Source: JAJXZJ01 sp050012855 (GTDB lineage Bacteria; Verrucomicrobiota; Verrucomicrobiia; Limisphaerales; J093). Taken from it: a stretch of 64,000 nucleotides of DNA. The stretch is taken from positions 1 to 64,000 of the forward strand of contig JBEKGJ010000019.1 of assembly GCA_050012855.1 (NCBI GenBank), in the 5' to 3' direction. The position numbers were made by a program, and so were the translations under genes. Of this stretch, positions 36,268-44,538 are shown piece after piece. Under the pieces are notes generated by a model. The model did not search any database and was not told where the DNA came from. It saw only the letters and a program-made list of their open reading frames with translations. How positions within the stretch are numbered: position 1 is the stretch's first letter; the number at the start of each line of letters is the position of its first letter.

Positions 36268-37529
36268 CCTTTGCCGATCAAGTGCGCACGGCCTGGTCTA
36301 ATCTAGGCCGCCGGAAGACGCGAGTGGTGCTGGCCTCATTGGGGGTCGTGGTCGGTACGGTGACGATCGTGCTGCTGGTGTCGCTGGCTTCGGGCGTACG
36401 CCGACAGATCAACCGGCAGTTCGAATCCATCGGGTTGGATCGGCTCACCGTGCTTCCACCCGGGAACTGGGGCGGCTTTGGTCCCCCTGGCGAGGCCAAA
36501 CGCAGCAAGCTCATCACGCCAACGGAGATTACCCGTTGGAAGAGTTGGCCCGGAGTTGCCAAAGCGACGCCTGAAGTGAATCTGCCCGGGTCGGTGAACC
36601 TGGAGGTGAAGTGGAAGGACAGAAGCCAGTCCGTGCGGATGGGCGGCGGCCTGCCCCGGCCGGGGCCAGGACCAGGGATGTTGCCTGGAACTCCGGAACC
36701 TGTGGCCGGGACGCTCGATCTTCCCGAGCAGGGCGCGATCATTTTGAGCCAGGGAACAGCCCAGGCCTTGGGCATCGCCAGCAACGAATGGGCGCACGTC
36801 CTGGGGCAGTCCGTGGAAACGGTCCTGCGCACGCCCCGCGGCGAGACTCAAAGCTTCGCGCTACACATCCAGGGCATCTCCTCGGAGCGATCCTCCGCCG
36901 TCCAGGCATCCCCCACCGATTGCCTCGCCATGAAGAGTTGGTGGTTCAACACCACCAACCTCCTGCAACGCGAAGGCTACGACTCGGTGGCGATCCGGGC
37001 CACCGACGTGACCCAGGCCCGGGCGTTGATTCCGCGGCTGCGGCAGGAAGGGTTTCAGGTGCAGTCAATGGACATGTTCATGGAAGTGGCGAACCGGGTG
37101 GTGATCGCCATTACGGTCATGCTCGCGCTGATCGGCGGCGTGGCGCTGCTCGTGGCCTCCATCGGCATCGCCAACACGATGGTGATGGCCGTTTATGAAC
37201 GCACCCGTGAAATCGGCATTCTCAAGGCCATGGGCGCCTCGCGCACCGACATCCGCCGGCTGTTCATGATCGAAGCGGGTTTCATCGGCTTAGCCGGTGG
37301 GGTGATCGGGTTGCTGCTGGGTTGGGGATTGGGCCTGATCCTGAATCAGGGCATCCGCTGGTATCTGCAACATCGCGAGTTGCCGATGCGGGACGGCTTC
37401 TTCATCGTGACGCCGCTGCTGGCGTTGGGGGTAACGTTGTTCGCCGCCGGCATCGGCATCGTGGCGGGGTTGCTCCCGGCGCATCGGGCGGCCACCCTCG
37501 ATCCGCTGACGGCCCTGCGCCACGAGTGA
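36264..37529 (+). CDS. ABC transporter permease, MacB/FtsX type
   Basis: Starting at ATG 36264 (overlap with the ATPase stop), the 421-residue protein has one N-terminal helix (VVLASLGVVVGTVTIVLLV), a periplasmic MacB-like core of about 240 residues, and three C-terminal helices with ASIGIANTMVMAVYERTREIGILKAMGA, the FtsX/MacB signature. With its ATPase it forms a mechanotransmission-type exporter rather than a channel. No adaptor gene is beside it; the upstream secreted protein may act in its place. Confidence 0.92.
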   Translation: MTFADQVRTAWSNLGRRKTRVVLASLGVVVGTVTIVLLVSLASGVRRQINRQFESIGLDRLTVLPPGNWGGFGPPGEAKRSKLITPTEITRWKSWPGVAKATPEVNLPGSVNLEVKWKDRSQSVRMGGGLPRPGPGPGMLPGTPEPVAGTLDLPEQGAIILSQGTAQALGIASNEWAHVLGQSVETVLRTPRGETQSFALHIQGISSERSSAVQASPTDCLAMKSWWFNTTNLLQREGYDSVAIRATDVTQARALIPRLRQEGFQVQSMDMFMEVANRVVIAITVMLALIGGVALLVASIGIANTMVMAVYERTREIGILKAMGASRTDIRRLFMIEAGFIGLAGGVIGLLLGWGLGLILNQGIRWYLQHRELPMRDGFFIVTPLLALGVTLFAAGIGIVAGLLPAHRAATLDPLTALRHE

Positions 37530-37583
37530 CTCAACGTTTGTCCAAAATCCGCGGTTTGAATGAAGTAAAGATGGAAACACTCT

Positions 37584-38110
37584 GTGCCGTCCGATCCGAA
37601 CCGTTCGAGTGGCGACCAGGCTGCTGCGCAGCAGCAGTTCCTTTCCCTGTGTTTGCGCGGTGAGCGGGAAGTGTTTCGGTATGTGGCGGCGCTCGTGCCA
37701 AATGTGGCGGATGCGGAAGACATCGTGCAGCAGACGGGGCTGGCGCTGTGGAAGAAATTCGAGGCGTATGATCCGGCCAGGCCGTTCACGCCCTGGGCCT
37801 GCCGGTTCGCCCTGAACAAAGCCCGCCAGTGGATCGAGCGGCGCCAGCGGTGGCAGGCTTTGCTGGCAGGAGGTTTGGCCGAAGAACTGGCGACCCGTCG
37901 CGAGGAACTGCGGCCGGAATTCGAGCGCCGTCTGACCCACCTGGAAGGCTGCCTGGCCAACTGCCGGCCGACCAGCGGGGGTTGGCTGAAGGCTACTACT
38001 ATCGGCGCACGAATATCGAGGGACTGGCCCACGCGTCCGACCGGACCGTGGAGGCCACGTACAAGATGCTGCAGCGCATTCGTCACGTTTTACAGGAGTG
38101 CATCGAAAAC
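37584..38110 (+). pseudogene. ECF RNA polymerase sigma factor, frameshifted
   Basis: GTG 37584 begins a sigma-70 region 2: EVFRYVAALVPNVADAEDIV and ALWKKFEAYDPARPFTPWAC. Near 37960-37970 a one-base loss shifts the frame, and region 4 continues as LAEGYYYRRTNIEGLAHASD and RTVEATYKMLQRIRHVLQEC. Without the shift it would be a typical Planctomycetes/Verrucomicrobia ECF sigma of about 170 residues. It then runs without a stop into LamG sequence. Confidence 0.75.
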
Positions 38111-38775
38111 ACCGCGCGTCAGGAGGAGGCCATCTGGGCTTCCGGGTGGAGCCTCCCCAATGTGGCCGCCGTTGGCAGCGCCGTGCCGGACGCAACCATC
38201 GTGGGCTGCCAGGGAACGGAAGGCCGCTGGCCAGGGAAACAAGCCCTGGAGTTTCGCAGCGTGAGTGACCGCGTGCGGTTCAATGCGCCGGGGGAGTTTG
38301 GCGCGCTGACGCTTTCCGCATGGGTCAATGTCAAAGGCCTGGACCGGCAGTTCAATTCGCTGTTCATGTGCGACGGTTTTGACCCCGGGAAGATTCACTG
38401 GCAGATCCGCAACGAGGGGTGCTGGACCTGGGGGTGCAAGGGCCGCGCATCAAAGATGTCCAAATCTTCGCCAGCCCGGCAGTGGTTGGATTCAATCAGT
38501 TCGGCCAGTGGCTGCATCTGGCCGTTGTGGTGGATGGCGCGAACGGGCAGGTGGTTCATTATGTCAACGGCGTGGCGGTGAGCCGTCATACGCTTCGACT
38601 TCCACCGCCCCACCGGCTCGGACCCGCGGAACTGGGCAACTGGAATCCGGGTGAGCTTCCGCACAAGCCGCCCTTTCTGATCCGGCATTTCAGCGGGGTG
38701 ATGGATGAATTTGCGTTGTTCAGCCGGGCGTTAAGCGGCGCCGAAATCCGCGCGCTCTATTCCGAAGGCAAACTC
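38111..38775 (+). pseudogene. LamG (FecR-type anti-sigma) C-terminal remnant
   Basis: In frame with the sigma remnant, RWPGKQALEFRSVSDRVRF starts a LamG/concanavalin-like domain; a second shift near 38410-38420 moves to the frame reading LDLGVQGPRIKDVQIFASP, FGQWLHLAVVVDG and FSGVMDEFALFSRALSGAEI. This is the usual C-terminal sensor domain of FecR-like anti-sigma factors encoded next to such sigmas. The N-terminal FecR part is missing, so a deletion has joined the two genes. Confidence 0.65.
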
Positions 38776-38776
38776 C

Positions 38777-39208
38777 TTCGAGCCGGTTGCGGACATCATC
38801 CATGCCAAAGGCCTGAAGTTTGGCCTGCACCTCCTGCGAGGCATCCCCCGCCAGGCTGTGGATCAGAACGTCCCCATCCTGGGCACGAACGTGCGCGCTG
38901 CGGAGATCGCCGACAAAAGCTCCGTCTGCTTCTGGAACGGCGACATGTACGGGGTGGACATGTCCAAGCCCGGCGCGCAGGAGTACTACAACCTGTGGCG
39001 GATCAGTGGCGACTTTGGGGACGATTGGGGGCCGCTCTACGCGCAGTTCCAACGGCTGAAGGACTGGACCCCATTCCGCGCCCCGGGACACTGGCCCGAC
39101 GCCGACATGCTCCCGCTGGGCAACATCCGCGCCTGCCATCTGGCTCCCCGCCTCACGATCTTGATCCGCCCGTTAACGTGGCGCGCGGCGCGGGATGAGT
39201 CTCTGTAA
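38777..39208 (+). pseudogene. GH27 alpha-galactosidase remnant with internal deletion
   Basis: The frame reads VADIIHAKGLKFGLHLLRGI, VCFWNGDMYGVDMSKPGAQE and YYNLWRISGDFGDDWGPLYA. In GH27 enzymes about 75 residues with the catalytic Asp lie between the YYN and WRIS segments; that block is gone here. There is no start or signal peptide; the frame is joined directly to the LamG remnant. The end (HWPDADMLPLGNIR) is family-typical. Confidence 0.65.
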
Positions 39209-39316
39209 CATTGACCGGTTCTTTCCGGTTTGGAGCGATTGCGGCCCGCCCTTCGGACCCGGCCGCGCTCCAGGAAGCGCCTTGCCCCAACCGCCTAAAT
39301 CGGATAAGTCGTGGGC

Positions 39317-40999
39317 ATGGAACTCTGTCTGCGCCTGGCAACCATGTTGCTCGTCGGCACATTTTTGCACCTGGGGCAAACAGGCTTCGCCGCGCCCGCC
39401 GCGCCCGGCTCTCCCCCGACGCCGCAGGGCGCCTACTTCGCCCGGAAGGCTTATCGAGCGGCGCCGTTGCCCGAGTTCGCCCGGACGCGGGACCTGCTGC
39501 CGTCGCCGATCTTGGCGGAGCGGCCGGAGTGGGTGGCCATGTACTGGAAGGCCTGGGAACTCGCCTTCAAAAACTTCCACGAACCGGCCCCGGGCAGCGG
39601 CTACGTTTCGCAATTCATTGACGCCGCTTTCAACCAGAACATTTTTCAGTGGGACACCTGCTTCATGACGATGTTCTGCAATTACGGGCATCCCCTGGTC
39701 CCGGGCATTGGATCGCTCGACAACTTCTACGCCAAGCAACACGCGGACGGGGAAATCTGCCGGGAAATTGACCGCAGCACGGGCGGCGATTACCGCGAAT
39801 GGGTCAACCACGAAGACCAACCGCTGTTCAGCCGCTGGGGGTGGGCTGGCGTTCGTAATGACCCCGTCATTTACCTGGGCCGGCCGGTCCCGGAGCCGCA
39901 CCCCGTTCTCACGCTCGATGGGCTCAACCACCCGATCCTGGCCTGGGCCGAATTGGAGAGTCTCCGCCTTACGGGCGACCGGGAACGGTTGGGCCGCGTC
40001 TATGGGCCGCTGGTTCACTACTACCGCGCGCTCGAGAAATACCTTCGACAAGGCACCGGGCTTTACATGACCGACTGGGCCAGCATGGACAACTCGCCGC
40101 GCAACGCCTTCCTGAAAGGCGGCGGCGGCGCCATTGACACCTCCAGCCAGATGGTCCTCTTTGCCCGCAACCTCGGCACCATGGCCGCGTTGCTGGGCAA
40201 ACCCGCCGAGGCGAAGGCGTTCGCCCGCGAGGCCGATGAGTTGAGCGCGAAGATCAACAAACAGATGTGGGACTCCCGACGGCACTTCTACTTCGATCTC
40301 ACGCTCGCCGGTCAACCCGCGACGGTCAAAACCGTGGCGGGATTCTGGACGCTCATTGCCGGCGTGGCTTCGCCTGCGCGCGCGCAAGACCTGGTGAACG
40401 AGCTGAACAATCCGGCGACGTTCAAGCGCCCGCACCGGGTGCCCACACTCGCCGCCGATCAAGCCGAATACGATCCCGCGGGCGGTTACTGGCGCGGCGC
40501 GGTCTGGGCGCCGACGACCACCATGGTGGTGCGCGGACTCGAGCGTTACGGGCACACGGCTTTGGCCCGCGAGATTGCCCTGAACCACCTGGAAGTCATG
40601 GGCGAGGTGTTTCTGAAGACCGGAACCCTTTGGGAAAACTACGCGCCCGACGCTCCCAGCCCGGGCAAGCCGGCCAAGCCCGACCTCGTGGGGTGGAGCG
40701 GGATCGGGCCAATTCTCTACCTGCTCGAATTTGCCATCGGCTTGAAGGCGGACGCCATGGCCAATGAACTGGTTTGGGAAGTTGATTCCGCAAAAGTCGT
40801 CGGCTGTGAACGGTTCCGTTTCAACGGGCACATTGTCTCCCTGAAGGCCGAGCCGGTGGCTGACGACCCTCATCGGCTGACCCTCTCGATCGAATCGGAC
40901 AGCCCCTTCAAGCTGGTGGTCCGCCATGCCGGACGCCAGGAGAGTTACTCGGTGGTGCAGGGAAAAAGGAAGCTGGCGTTCCCCACCGCCAGGAATTAA
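39317..40999 (+). CDS. Secreted trehalase/GH63-like (alpha/alpha)6-barrel glycosidase
   Basis: ATG 39317 gives 560 residues with a signal peptide (LCLRLATMLLVGTFLHLG). The (alpha/alpha)6 barrel is marked by FNQNIFQWDTCFMTMFCNYG, TDWASMDNSPRN (with the likely catalytic Asp), YWRGAVWAPTTTMVVRGL and GTLWENYAPD (with the likely catalytic Glu). This is the clan GH-G pattern shared by GH37 trehalases and GH63 glucosidases and their MGH1-type relatives. The last 70 residues form a small beta domain. Precise substrate is not readable. It is intact, in contrast to the pseudogenes before it. Confidence 0.82.
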   Translation: MELCLRLATMLLVGTFLHLGQTGFAAPAAPGSPPTPQGAYFARKAYRAAPLPEFARTRDLLPSPILAERPEWVAMYWKAWELAFKNFHEPAPGSGYVSQFIDAAFNQNIFQWDTCFMTMFCNYGHPLVPGIGSLDNFYAKQHADGEICREIDRSTGGDYREWVNHEDQPLFSRWGWAGVRNDPVIYLGRPVPEPHPVLTLDGLNHPILAWAELESLRLTGDRERLGRVYGPLVHYYRALEKYLRQGTGLYMTDWASMDNSPRNAFLKGGGGAIDTSSQMVLFARNLGTMAALLGKPAEAKAFAREADELSAKINKQMWDSRRHFYFDLTLAGQPATVKTVAGFWTLIAGVASPARAQDLVNELNNPATFKRPHRVPTLAADQAEYDPAGGYWRGAVWAPTTTMVVRGLERYGHTALAREIALNHLEVMGEVFLKTGTLWENYAPDAPSPGKPAKPDLVGWSGIGPILYLLEFAIGLKADAMANELVWEVDSAKVVGCERFRFNGHIVSLKAEPVADDPHRLTLSIESDSPFKLVVRHAGRQESYSVVQGKRKLAFPTARN

Positions 41000-41201
41000 T
41001 CCCGGTCCCGGTCCCTTTCCATCCATCAACGCACCGTCACCGATTTGTGTACGCAGGAAGGGTACTCTGGGAGGCGGTTGGAAACGATCAGATCGCTCAA
41101 AGCATACCGGAAAAACTTCCGACTTTCCAACCGGTCAAATCAAGTAGAAGCGTGCTTCCGCTTTTTCATCTTGCGGTCCATCGAGCTCGCTGATCCCGCG
41201 G

Positions 41202-42041
41202 CTACTGCCCCCGAACCGTGGCATGAGTGCGCAGCCACTGTAAGTCCAGGTTGTTCGCAGCGACCGGCATGAATTCCCATTTCGTGGCTTGCGTCCCCAT
41301 TTGTTGCGACCGCAGGACTTCCGGAGTGCGCCACCGATGGATCTCCGCGTGACCGTCAGCGAAAGTCAGACCGCCGGATCCGCCGTGGTAGCTGGCGGGC
41401 ACATTGGGAATCTGGTTCGCGACCATATCGATGGCAAACTCGCCGTCATCAATGCTGTCATCACGCTCATCCACGAAGACGAGCGCATCGCTGGGGGAAA
41501 TGCCGGTGATGGTGGCGCTCTTCCGATACGACTGAAATCCGTCGTTCCAAGGCTCAGTGCGAAACCCCATCCACACACTCATGGAAACCGTGCGGACGAC
41601 GGGATAAGTGCCGCTTCCTTCCTTCGCCATGATTTTGCTGGCCAGGCAGCGATACACGCCCGCCGACTTGGAGTAAGGTCCCAGGACGCCATATTTCGGA
41701 TCCAACAAGTACACGGTGTTGGTGTTGTCCTGGTTGTTGACCTGCCGTGGGTCCAGCCAGCCGCTGACCCAGTTGCCAACGTTGGTGACGTGATTTGCCT
41801 CATCCTGCCAGTAGTTGCCCGCCAGGAAGTCGTTGTTGTCGTCGGCGTACATCACCCAGGCGAGCTGCAACTGCTTCAAGTTTCCCAGGCAATGGGCGGC
41901 GGTGGCCTTGGCCTTGGCTTTGGCCAGTGCGGGGAGCAACAGGCCCGCGAGGATCGCGATAATGGCGATGACGACCAGCAACTCGATCAGGGTGAAACCA
42001 TACCCCCTCCGGGTCGGGGTAGTGGGCGCAGAAAACTTCAT
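41202..42041 (-). CDS. Prepilin-type pseudopilin-like secreted protein
   Basis: ATG 42041 gives 279 residues. Near the N-terminus GYGFTLIELLVVIAII is a type IV prepilin cleavage/methylation motif (G|F with Glu at +5), followed by LAKAKAKATAAHCLGNLKQL. The body has the C-terminal GGSGGLTFADGHAEIHRW signature seen in large Verrucomicrobiota and Planctomycetes families of such proteins. They are probably anchored by the N-terminal helix and secreted; most have no known function. Confidence 0.85.
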   Translation of the reverse strand: MKFSAPTTPTRRGYGFTLIELLVVIAIIAILAGLLLPALAKAKAKATAAHCLGNLKQLQLAWVMYADDNNDFLAGNYWQDEANHVTNVGNWVSGWLDPRQVNNQDNTNTVYLLDPKYGVLGPYSKSAGVYRCLASKIMAKEGSGTYPVVRTVSMSVWMGFRTEPWNDGFQSYRKSATITGISPSDALVFVDERDDSIDDGEFAIDMVANQIPNVPASYHGGSGGLTFADGHAEIHRWRTPEVLRSQQMGTQATKWEFMPVAANNLDLQWLRTHATVRGQ

Positions 42042-42282
42042 AACGTGACTCGCACTCGTTGTTGTTGCGTGTGTTTCGCCAAGCATTTACTGGACAGACC
42101 GTTGCTTGGCAAGTGTGCATCGTGTGGCACACCAGAAGAAATTGCCCGGTGGATGTCCCACTGCTCGCGGCCAACCCGTTTCACACGACGGGTATTCCCG
42201 GCATGGCGAGCTCGCCCCGGAGAACGGCGCTCACGACCACGAACGACGGCGTTCACGGGCTGGATTTCGTCACCGGCTCCCC

Positions 42283-42846
42283 TCGAAGCAGCCTGACTTC
42301 GAGGGGGGACAATGTCAGCGAAGTGTCCACTTGACCGCCGGTCAGAACATCGTGTGCGGAGGCAAACCGTCCACTTTGGCTGAACGTCACGGTCATCGGC
42401 TCTCGGCAGTAATTGCACAGGTTCACCACCACGATATCACGGGTTTAGGCGCTCCGCCATTCCACGCCCCAGACGGGCAGTTGATCGGCCCCGCGCAGTT
42501 CCAATGCCGGGCGGAGGTTCCAAACCGGTAATCGGGCCGTGAGTTGCGCGTGCACTTCGCGGGCGGAAGTCGAGCCCAGGCGGGAATTGATTCTCTCGGC
42601 GGGCAAGCTGGAAGCTCGCGGGCGCTCAAATTCGTCGCGCGTCAGCAAGTCCCCCTCGCCGATGAGAACAAACCGGCCCTTGAATCGCTTCCGCCCAGGC
42701 CGTCGCCTCTGGACAGCGACGAACTTGCGTTCCCGAGCGGGTTTTTGAAACCGACCCGCTCGGAGTGTTTGGGCTCCCACATTCACGCGCGCCGGCTGCA
42801 AAATCGGATACAATTCTGGTGGAGGATTCAAGTCCATCCGCGCCAC
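42283..42846 (-). pseudogene. C-terminal relic of a glycosidase-like protein
   Basis: On the minus strand the last 60 codons read VVVNLCNYCREPMTVTFSQS, then GRFASAHDVLTGGQVD and LSPLEVRLLRGEP, the C-terminal beta domain common in beta-galactosidase-like enzymes. An in-frame TAA at 42445 separates this from an upstream stretch (VHAQLTARLPVWNLRPALEL). No catalytic domain remains. Confidence 0.5.
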
Positions 42847-43239
42847 CTACTCCAGCGCACCCCGCCAGATGTGCTCCCCCATCCGGCTTTCCAGTTCGTG
42901 GCTCCCGATGGACGGGCTCAGGCACTCGACTCCACGCTTGCCGGTGAGCACTGACCGCGAGTGGCCGGTTGCTCCGGTTGGCAGGCCGGGCGCGTCCGAT
43001 CGATACGGGGCACGGGCCGCTGAAATGGGCCCCTCCGCGCCGGCATGGCATGCCCATGAACGCAGCGCGGCCGATAGCAACATGTCCAAATCAAGAATTG
43101 AGTCGTCAAGCGCATGATACTATGGACTGACCCCTCACCCACGGAAATGGCTTGGTCGCCACCGCCTGCTCAAAGACATCGTTGGGGACAATAATTGACT
43201 TGACCGTATAGGGATGGATGTTGGAAACAGGAACTGATC
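42847..43239. other. Intergenic stretch with repeat R2
   Basis: Contains repeat R2 (see next entry) and about 100 bases before the next gene. AGGA at 43230 is a plausible ribosome site for that gene; no strong promoter is seen. Confidence 0.4.
43041..43135 (+). repeat. Dispersed repeat R2
   Basis: Shares GAACGCAGC, GGCCGATAGCAA and TCAAGAATTGAGTC with R1 (30803) and inverted R3 (47286), and GGCATGGCATG with R3. It lies just upstream of the radical SAM operon, as R3 lies just downstream in opposite orientation. Confidence 0.6.
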
Positions 43240-44538
43240 ATGAGGGAAAAAACCGCGCCTCAGAGATTTGTGCTGGTCGTTGCGCTCATCGCGGTGGGCG
43301 TTGCCATGCCCGTGCTGTGGTACGGCGCATGCATTGGACGAGCACCCAGTATTGGGGCACCGGAGGCAAAGCGTCTGGTGAATGGGCAAAAGGCAGTGCT
43401 GGTCGACCTCGGCACGGCCTCGGAGTTGGCGGTCTATCTCCCGAATCCAGTAAAATGGCCCTTCGAGTCCATCATGGAAACCCAGGTTCTGGATGACGTG
43501 CCTGATGAACTGCGCGGCCGGAAGCTACTGTTGGTCAGCACGGCTGGCATTCAGAGCGCACGCGCTGCGATGCACTTGCAGCGGATCGGAATTGACGCGG
43601 CGATGGTGCGCGGCGGCGCCCAGCAATACGCGTGTGCGGTGCCGGGCTGTTCCAAAGGAATGCTCCTTCGCGGCGACCGGGAGACGGATGCGGACATTCC
43701 AGCCTTCCGCGAAGCCACGCTGTATGAACAGTGGGCGCTGGTGATTTCCTTCTTTGGGATAAAGAGCGTCTATACCCTGATAACCGCGGGCATCGTGCTG
43801 ATGCTATGGCGGCGACGAGAAGCGGATTTGGCAGCCATCCGCTGGTCCATGATCTTGTTCTTTTTGGGCGAGGGCTGCTGCTTCCTGAACGTAATGTTCT
43901 TTTTCGAGGATTCCATGCTTCTGGAGCACCTACACGGTGTCGGCATGGTGCTGTCGCTCGGCTTTGCTTGCTATGGAGTTCTAGAAGGCGTTGACGCCCG
44001 GTTTGTCCACTATAGCAGTGATTTGCGTTGTGCCATGCTGGGGCTCTGTTGCGTCTGCGACAAGCACGGCGCAACGGGATGCGCGTTGCGAAAGGTGTTT
44101 TTGTTATTGATTCCAGCCACGGCAGTCCTGGCGACCATGCCGTTGTGCTCCCCGTTCCGGAGCATTGCGTACAATACACGGGTACTTGGCGTGCTGCACA
44201 GCTACCGGCATCCAGTCGTTCATCAATTGTATGAACTGCGCTACCTGCCGGTGTTGGCCGTGGTCTTGCTCTGCGGATGTTTTGTGATCCTGTCGCTGAT
44301 CGAGCGACGCCCGCTGCTGTATTCCAAAGTTCTGTTCTCGGCAGCACTGGGAGCGATGGGTTTCAGCTTGCTGCGGCTCATGCTGGTGGCCCCATTCAGT
44401 AACAACCAGGTGTGGTTCGCCTTCTGGGAAGAGGCGACCGAGCTGTTATACGTCGGATTGGTTGGTGCGGTGCTGGTGTTTTTTCGGCGCGGATTGCTGG
44501 TGAACCCGCGACACAGTGAAGGAGACACGGGCGCATGA
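43240..44538 (+). CDS. Membrane protein with inactive rhodanese-like domain
   Basis: This 432-residue protein has an N-terminal helix (residues about 10-29), an exported rhodanese-like domain (about 36-130) and seven or so membrane helices. In the rhodanese active loop, LLLVSTAGIQSARAA, Ser100 stands where the catalytic Cys should be, so sulfur transfer is unlikely and a binding role is more plausible. A cytoplasmic or periplasmic loop (LCCVCDKHGATGCALRK) has four Cys and a His that could bind metal. The gene overlaps the Lgt/radical SAM gene by four bases (ATGA), so the two products probably act together in the membrane. I know no named family for the whole protein. Confidence 0.75.
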   Translation: MREKTAPQRFVLVVALIAVGVAMPVLWYGACIGRAPSIGAPEAKRLVNGQKAVLVDLGTASELAVYLPNPVKWPFESIMETQVLDDVPDELRGRKLLLVSTAGIQSARAAMHLQRIGIDAAMVRGGAQQYACAVPGCSKGMLLRGDRETDADIPAFREATLYEQWALVISFFGIKSVYTLITAGIVLMLWRRREADLAAIRWSMILFFLGEGCCFLNVMFFFEDSMLLEHLHGVGMVLSLGFACYGVLEGVDARFVHYSSDLRCAMLGLCCVCDKHGATGCALRKVFLLLIPATAVLATMPLCSPFRSIAYNTRVLGVLHSYRHPVVHQLYELRYLPVLAVVLLCGCFVILSLIERRPLLYSKVLFSAALGAMGFSLLRLMLVAPFSNNQVWFAFWEEATELLYVGLVGAVLVFFRRGLLVNPRHSEGDTGA

